Part shown: positions 34,446 to 42,200 of the stretch, piece by piece | Numbering within the stretch: the first letter of the stretch is position 1 | Layout: every line of letters starts with the position of its first letter | Assembly: GCA_001939145.1 (NCBI GenBank) | Contig: LSRX01000055.1 | Span: forward strand, 900,339-964,338 | Length of the DNA: 64,000 nucleotides | Direction: 5' to 3' | Source of the DNA: Symbiodinium microadriaticum | Taxonomy: Eukaryota; Sar; Dinophyceae; Suessiales; Symbiodiniaceae | Position numbers and translations under genes: made by a program | Notes under the pieces: generated by a model | Database searches by the model: none | Told to the model about the DNA's origin: nothing | The model's input: the letters and a program-made list of their open reading frames with translations, nothing else

Positions 34446-34849
34446 CTCGGGTGACCACATGGCATCTTGGGGAATTGGGGATGTCCGATTGTGTGTAAAG
34501 TGTGTGGGTGGGCTGCCCAAGATACACTGCACTCTCCGGCCCAGACTAGCAGGATTGCTTTGGTCTGTCTAGAACAGCAACCGTGGCTTCTTTCTTCCGG
34601 CTACGATCGTTTGTGACTGCAGGATCTTGAGCATGAAATCTGTCAACCAAAAACGGGAACTAGTCGAGGTAGGCCCAGGAATGTTACAACCCCCGCGAAC
34701 GCCGTTTAGGGCTTAGGGGTTTAGGGCCTAGGATTACATCTCCCAAATGCAATCAAGCCCTAAGCCCGGATTGCCTAAACCGTGAAACTTTTGACCCGAA
34801 ACCCTTGCACCTTCCAACAACCCTAAACCCTAAACTCGAACACCCAAAT

Positions 34850-34950
34850 CTATCCTGGGGCTCCAAATAGCCCAAAGTAGGTACTATTTACAGACTTTAG
34901 ACCCCAAAGTAGGTACTCTTTGTATATGTACTTGGAGCCCTAGGGTATAG
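34850..34950. mobile_element. Foldback element related to family A (divergent)
   Basis: Ends CTATCCTGGGGCTCCAAATA and GTACTTGGAGCCCTAGGGTA, then TAG, are inverse. Interior GTAGGTACT units are repeated, recalling the TAGGTACTTT centre of family A. Confidence 0.55.
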
Positions 34951-35328
34951 CCCCAAATCCAATGGGCATGGAAAGTATAAACACGTGTTCCCATCAGGTG
35001 CACCCAAGCTTCGACGTCCCGCCAGGAGGCTCGCATTACGTGCGCCACGAGTGTGAAGCAAAGGATAAGACCCAGGCCTGTGTGGATGGCTTTAACATCG
35101 GGGCCTTAATAATTAGAATAGGGTTTAGGACTTAGGATTCAGGGTTTAGGGTTTAGGGTTTTAGGGTTTAGGGTGTAGGGTTTAGGGTAAGAGTTAGAAT
35201 AGGGTTTAGGACTTAGGGTTCAGGGTTTCGAACAGGGTTTAGGGTCAAGAGGGTTCAGGGGTTCTTTTGATGGCTTCAACATAGGGGTCTTAACAACTTG
35301 GGGGCTGCATACCCTAACGCCAATTCGC

Positions 35329-35437
35329 TTAACCTTTTCAATTATGGCAATTAGGTTGATACAAATCCCAAAAGGTTAAGAATTAACCTTTTCAATTATA
35401 GCAACTACCAGGTTTATGGAAACGCCAAAAGGTTAAA
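35329..35437. repeat. Two tandem hairpins with TTAACCTTTTCAATTAT arms
   Basis: The unit TAACCTTTTCAATTAT ... CCAAAAGGTTAA occurs twice in direct order (about 35330-35378 and 35383-35436). Each unit is itself an inverted repeat with a unique loop, so the block can fold as two adjacent hairpins or one long one. Confidence 0.7.
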
Positions 35438-35695
35438 GGTTACCTACTCAGCTGCACATTTACTTGTGAACGGCGCGTTGTCGTTGCAGCCATGCCAAAG
35501 TAAAGGTAGTAGCAGGCAAGATACCAACCAATGCGAGCTCAATATTATATACTAAAACCCTGTCTACCCTAAACCCAAAACGCAAACCCTAGACCCTAAA
35601 CTAGTTCCTGGTCGGGATAGAATTAAGAACGACTTTCATATTCCTTATTGAGTTTAAGTACCATAGAAATTGTAAAATGCTACCCAATAATGACA

Positions 35696-35702
35696 AAGAA
35701 AA
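35696..35702. other. Target-site duplication, left copy (AAGAAAA)
   Basis: AAGAAAA directly abuts the outer edge of the first LTR and is repeated at 59724-59730 beyond the third LTR. No copy flanks the middle LTR, so the whole array descends from one insertion. Confidence 0.8.
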
Positions 35703-35911
35703 TTAAACGAACAAGACACAACCAACACGGAGGCCTACCGCAGAAGACGGTTACTAGCGCTCCTTTTCTAGTCATGTCTTGAGCCAAATACACAATTCTC
35801 TTCAAGTGAAACTTACATGCAAGACAGCCTACGCGCACTAGCCTAGGGGTACAAGGTAGCTATGCTTTACTACACCACTACCAGGTGCAAAGGGGTCGTT
35901 ATTTCTTAACT
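35703..35911 (-). repeat. LTR 1 (3' LTR of the downstream unit), 209 bp
   Basis: On plus it begins TTAAACGAACAAG and ends TATTTCTTAACT. Termini are not the usual TG...CA; on the element strand it runs AGTTAAG ... CGTTTAA. It carries A at 35745 where the other two LTRs have T. It contains CTTGAGCCAAAT (35778-35789), a 12-nt match with one base skipped to the 3' half of the DinoSL, in sense orientation on the element strand. Confidence 0.9.
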
Positions 35912-35920
35912 CCCCCCTCG
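35911..35920 (-). other. Polypurine tract of downstream unit
   Basis: On the element strand CGAGGGGGGA directly precedes the 3' LTR, as expected for the plus-strand DNA primer site of an LTR retrotransposon. Confidence 0.75.
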
Positions 35921-36243
35921 CCGTGCACATTGTAGTGCGGCTGGCTGGGGCCCTCTTCACCGACGCCAAAATGGCTTCATGCCGGAGTTAGGGCGTGCAA
36001 GCGGGGACTGCGGCGCGGGCACCTCGCGCGACGTTGCTGTTGCGGGCGCCGAAGGCTGCTCCCCTTACTTGCTCGGACTGGCGACTTCGGGTCAAATAGA
36101 AACAGACGCATCTTTAGGATGCGTTTCTGGAACTACACCAATCAACTTGAAAACAACGGACACAACCAACATCTCGAGCAGCAAAGCGGCCCCTTGCCCC
36201 GAAGGGTCTGGGCGCTGCTCCTTACTAGAGCTGCACGCGGCCC
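35912..36243 (-). other. 3' non-coding part of downstream unit
   Basis: Between the ORF2 stop and the 3' LTR. Contains GCCAAAATGGCT (35965-35976); the element strand reads AGCCATTTTGGC, a 12-nt match to the 5'/middle part of the DinoSL. The plus-strand frames here are not conserved genes. Confidence 0.6.
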
Positions 36244-39200
36244 CTACTTCTTAGAAGACTTGGGCGCTGCCCCTGGCTTTGATGACAGCACGCGTTTGTC
36301 AACAAGCTCTTTGGGCATCTTGGTGCGTAGCCCTAGCAATCGGATCGCACTATCCCACTTGGCAGGAGGGAGCTGCTTTGTGAAGATGTCTGCCGCCTGA
36401 AGGTTGGTATCAATGTACTGAACATCAACACCAGAGCCTTCTTCGAACTGCTCTGCTAGGCAAGACAAATTCACCTTGTGCGTCCGGGAGATGTGGCGAA
36501 GCTTCGCGGAAAAACCTTTGCGAGCTATCAAGATAGTCGCCTGGTTATCCTCATGCACCGTCATCTGCATTGTTCTGCCCAGAAGCGTATCCCACAAACT
36601 TAACGCTGGGAGTCCCTCACTGTAAAGTGAGTGGGCCAAAGACACTATCTCAGATTCCGTAGTGGATCTGGATGTTGAGGTCTGGCGCTTACTAACCCAG
36701 GCTAAAGGGAAGAACGTATTAGGGCCCGCTAGTACTAAGTACCCCCCTGAGGTGCTGCGTGCGTGGGCCTTCTCGCCGGCAAAGTCAGCATCTACATACA
36801 AAGACAGCTTGAGGTCATCCGGGCAGTCGTCGACGTGCCCCACAAGGCGATGCAACTTTGTGCTGTCAATGTAGCAGATGAGACGGTGTGCCTGGCGATC
36901 GTTGTTGCGGCTCCACTTTTGCACACACGTCGCTAAGTCACCAATGGGCTTGATGATGTCTGGGCGCGACAGCCGCCCCAACCACAGCGCTTTCATCAGC
37001 AACTTACAAGCGGCGGGCGCAAGCTCACCTGTGACTTCATCATCAGATGGCGGCAGCGACCCCTCAGGGCAAAAGGGCGTCTGAACGTTCTTAAGCTTCT
37101 TAGAACCGGTCAACGAGAGGTAGAGGTCTACTGTTTGCTGGGCGTAGTCTACCATATCGAAGGCCATAGCGTTCTTAGATGCAGAGACGGACGGCATGTC
37201 TTCTGCTTCGCTCCCTACATCTACGATGTAGTGGTTGCGGCCTAAAACCCTGAACACAGGCTCAGGAGGCTCAACATCGACGAGAGCTGTGAGCTCATCC
37301 CAGAAGGCTTGGTGCTCTGCCTCTGGGCCTGACAACGTCAGGTCGTCAACGTACGTAGACAACAACAGCTTGCGATTAGGGAACCAATAGTTTCCAGGAA
37401 ACTCAGAGATTTCCCTGCCCCCTAGACCCTTGATGATGCGTGCTAGATGCTGCTCCCACAGGCCCCCAGCGTCAGGGTGCCCATATAGCGCTCTTAGCAG
37501 CAAGACAACGGGTCGGGCGAACTTCTCCCTCCACCACTTGGGTCTGAGCTCGGGAGGTAGTTCTATCCACGTCTGATGCTTCGATTTTAGCAATGCCTGG
37601 ACATAAGCCTTAATCGCATCAGCGGTCGTGGTGGCATGCCCCTGGAGGGCGCCATAAGCAAGGCAGTTGTTGAGCCCCTGCACAGAAGTGGGATTGGCAC
37701 CCAACTCCTGGTACACAGCAGCTGCACCGTACTCGTCCTTCGCGCAGTCACCCCTATAGACGATACGTCCTTTGAGCTTCTGCAAGTGCTTTGCTAGCTC
37801 ATAGAATTTAATCGAAACTATAGTCATCAACCTGCCGAAGTGGACTTTAGCCCCAGTATGCTTTGCCTCTTTCTGCACTTCCGCATACTCCCTGGGGTTA
37901 GACTCATCCCAGACGGGAACAGACCTTAGTCCATCAGCTTCGCTCCTAAGAGCTGCGAGCGCTTCTGGACTGGCAAGCATTTCTGCGCGCGAAAGAAGCT
38001 TCGTCACCATCGCGGAGACCTCTGGGCTCGACTGTGTCTCGGGTTCTAAACCACAAACCTGGGACACTAAACCATTAAGGTCTACGATCTCCTCCACTAT
38101 TTGCTTTGAGGTCGGGTCTGACTCGATCACCGCAGCAAAGTCGTCTAACCCTGCAAGTGGGGAGATGTGCTTTAGTGCCTGCTCCTTCTCGCGATGCTGT
38201 TGCTGTTCCTGCACGGGAACCACAGGCATGGCTGGTGCAACGGGCGTTTGTGCACTTGGGTTGATTGCAAGCACAATGTGCCTACAAAGCGCGGGCAGTT
38301 CGGTGGGAACGTGCTGTGTGGAGCCTTTGTTCTTAGAGCACACTTCAACCTTATGCTCTTCCTGAAACTTACCAAGCACTTCAACTAAACGAGCTGAGGT
38401 GGTGTAAAACCGAAAGGAGGCATGAAGCGGTTTGTCGTCCTTGCCCCACCAACCAAAGTTACAACCTGAAACCTCAACCTTGTGCCAAGAGCTGGTGTGC
38501 TTGGAGAGGAACTCCTTAACCTCAGGGCGACGCCAACACTCTGAGCTGGTAGGCCAGACTAGTGTACAGTCGTGGCCCCTCTGCACTGCGTGCTGGGCGT
38601 GAGAAGCAAAAGCTTGGAACGAGCTACGAAACTTCACGAGCTGGGCTAACCACCTCCTCTTAGAAGCATCACCATCCCTACGCCTATAACCAATTAGGTT
38701 TGGCAACGCGCCCCAAAGATGGGCGTTCGTGACCGCAGTAAGTTGGTCAGAGACCTGTGCTTGAACACAGTTGTCTTCGAGGTCAAAGAACTTCCTCGAC
38801 AGGCGTAGGTGTGGGACACCAAGCTCGGCATTAGTTTTGCCAAAGACCGAACTGGGAGAGCAGTCGTACTCAAACACGGTGGTAAGGCTCTTTCCTTTGG
38901 CTTTCGCTCTGCGTGCCCTTCGGTTGGTCCCCTTTTGGAAGACTGGCTTTTGCTGAGGAGCTGGCTTTGGAGACACACCGGCGGGAACACCAAAAACTGG
39001 AGGCTGATCACCTGTTGCTTCGGCAAGCTTTGTGCTGGTTGCTGTCACAGAAGGAACAGCAGCACCGGCAACTGAAGAGACCTCAGCTTCCCCCCTGACG
39101 GGCGCTTCCGGCACAGCGGCAGGAGTGGGCGGAGCCACGCTTTCTGCAGCAGGCGTTGGCGGCACAGTTTCTGCGGGAGTTGGTGGTACGGACCGGCCGG

Positions 39201-42200
39201 GCGTCGGAGGTAGGGAGCGGCGCTCTTCCTTCTCCTTGCGCTCTTTCTCAACAAGTTCCGTGAAACGCTTTCGGCACTCAGGTGTGTGGATGGCAGCCTT
39301 TCCGTAGCAAGCCTTACACCCAGGGGTTTCCTTAAACTTAATGATGCGCTCTACAGTGATGTAGACACTCCGTGCTTTAGGCTCTCGGGGAGGAGGCTTA
39401 TCATCACTGCCCTCTGGAGGGAACGGCACTTCCTTAAGGGGAATCTCTGGGAGCTCGCCCTCTGCAGCCCCTTCAACCAGGGCGCGGCGATTGGCGTTAG
39501 CAACTGGAAAAACCGGAGGGCCTTCTTCAACAAAGAGCTCGTCCTGCGGGACGTCAACAACGAGAGTGTTGCGTTTGGCGCGAAACTCTGCGTAGTCAAG
39601 CACCTTGGTCACGAACCTATACCTCATGCCTGCGTCAAGGCGCCAACCTAAAAACAACCCAGGCTGAAGGTTCGGATCAAGAGCCCTTGTCGATGGACCT
39701 TTCTTGCGGTAGTAAACAAGCTGGCCAAAGCACACGCGGATGCCTTCAAACGGAGACTTTGTAAGAACCTCCCATTGCGACTTAGTCTTGTCAGAGTGGC
39801 TCACACGGTCGAACGAAAGCGACAAACAGGCGTAGGGAAAAGAGTAGGTATGAAAATCATAGGGCAAACCCGACTGAAGGTGGATGCTCCTACAACACTC
39901 CTTCTCTTCCCGAACGTCGCGCTCAAGCACCGCGTTGTGAGGCCATCTGTTTGGCAAGGAAGTCTCAGGGATGAGGCCAACCTCTGTCGCTGCACCCTCC
40001 AGCTCACCTGCTTCGTCCATCTTGACAAGACAAACTGGTGGCTTTGCGGTCGGGCGCAAACCAAAGAAGTGGCGAAAGTTCTTAGAGTGGTGCTGAAGCG
40101 TCCTCCGAGACATAGGATACGCGACCCTAGCCCCTGAAAAGACATCCCTTACAACGTGGTGTGACTTCACCCCCCCTGTCCCGATGCCTCTATGATCATC
40201 ACCTCTAGCCATGATAACGTCATCTGTGGCGATTTGTTGCCACGGCCCGGTGGGCGCATCGATGAGATCATCAGACTTTGCGTCTGGCTTTCTGGCAACC
40301 TTCATAGATGTGGTCTTTGCAAGACTGCACACACGGCAAAAGGGGTTCTTGGGGAAGTGCGTAAGGAGATGCTTTGCGGACTTAGCTTCAGCCATTAGGG
40401 TCTCTCTTTTAGAGGGTTCTAAAGACTTTGGGTCCACTAAGTCAATCAGAGGCTTCTGGTCCTCTGGATCGACCGCAGCACGGTGCACAGGCTTCTCAGG
40501 CGCGGGGGCGCCCTCTGCAGCCCCTTCCTTAAACAGGTCGGCAAACTCTTCAAGGGAAGGAGGTTCTACAGCAGCTGACTCTCGGGCACCGGGAGGTGCG
40601 CTCCCTTCAGCGCTTGACCTAAAAAGCTGTGCTCCAACACGGGTGGCAAAGTCGTCCGCCTCTTCGAGGTGACCGGCTTCAAGCTTCTCGTCGTCGCTCG
40701 TAGCAACTTCGGTGGGTGCGTACTCTGCAAGTTCCTCAGCACTAAGGCCGATGCCTTCGTCGACAACGGAAACCGCGTCGGACTCTACGGCGCTTGGCGA
40801 AGCAGCCGCCTCAACAGGACTTAGCTGCTCAACTGGCTGGTGAACCACAGGCGACAACCTTTCATCGAATTGAGGAACGTATTCAACAACTCTAGAAGCA
40901 TTAAGCCTAGCACCCCTAGGAACCTTCAACCTACAGCGGTGGACTTCGGAAGCAGGCACAAAGTAGGGGCCGGACTCTTTAGGGTCCCAGACAAAGAGAC
41001 AACCTTGGTCCTGAACGGCCTTTCCTACGCTAAGTGCTGGAGGGCACTCTTTCAGCACGTAAACCTGTTCTTCCTGTGGCACAAGCTTGCTGCCCCCAAA
41101 AGAAAGGGACTGTGAGCAGTGCTGGGCGCCACCACCTGTAGCGAAACCTACGGGAGTGCTTGTCGTGCGGACGCAGGCTCGCATGTCAGAGCTCAGGGCC
41201 TGGCGCCCGATGAGATGACGACCCGCGGCGGTATCCCACAGCCACGTCACATTGCAGTCTGTGTCGCTGGCGAGGTTGCTTGCAGGCATTGCCGGGATGA
41301 CCGCTGCGATTGCTGCGTTAGCCTTTGCCTTTGCCTTGGGCTTCGCTGCCGCCCTCGGAGGTGGACCGGTGTATTTCTTCTTGTCATCATGCAAGAATGG
41401 ACAAGGGTCGGCCTTGCACATGCCGTGGGCATAAAACATGCAGGGCGTTTTCTTTTTCTCCGCCGCAGTCATGTCTTTCACCCGCTTGACCTCTGCAGAT
41501 CTAGGGGTGGTGTCGCCGCCTTTGCCTCCCCGGGGAGTCCTTGGGGACTTCGGGTTGTCACCTTTGCCCTTTCCTTTTCCTCCTTTGGGAGCTCCTTTGG
41601 GAGCGGGTGCTGCAGGGACCTCTTCGTCCTTGTCTTTGTCTTTCTTGTTCTTCTTGTTCTTCTTCTCCTTCCTTGGCGGTTTGTCGGCTGCCCCTTTGGG
41701 TGCTGCTTTGGGCGCAGGAGTGGCAGGCACCTGGTCTTTACCAGTGGTGGCGGTTGAGGTGAGCACCTGGGGTTTGGCTCTGAGGTTCTTGTCGAACTCC
41801 TCGCGGTTAACCTTCTGCTGGTGCAGCTGGAGTGCTATCTCAACCTTGCTCCACAGCCATTCCGTTGTTCTCCGGTGGCTGCCGCCTGTTGCCTCTCTGG
41901 CCTTCTCGCACCGAGCCTTCATGATGCTGTTCTTTTCCAGTTCATCTAGAAGGTGATTAAACATCGTCTGCGGGCGAGGCAGCTCATCGATCGGGATGGT
42001 GGTTAGCACGTAAAGGTACTTATCCCTAAAGGATTCAAGTGCGGAGACGTCTGTGCCCTGCATCTTAATTCCCAACAGATTTCTTTCCCCTAACATGCCT
42101 ATCCTATCCCGTTCGAGCTGGAAGTGCTTAAAGATGGCGCGGAGCATCACTCTGCCGTTGGGCATACCGCCCGTTGACATACGCTCTGCCTCGGTCATCT

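Larger units (their letters stand above)
34446..35695 (-). other. Intron 3' part (flank of the retrotransposon array)
   Basis: Likely intronic to the minus-strand gene. Holds TTTAGGG heptamers at about 34705-34725 and 35115-35245, CCCTAAA at about 34815-34835 and 35570-35600, and two foldback elements annotated separately. No exon was identified here. Confidence 0.5.

Noticed and set aside
35778..35976. A complete spliced-leader RNA gene
   Set aside because: Only two separate 12-nt partial matches; no full 22-nt leader followed by a GT donor was found.
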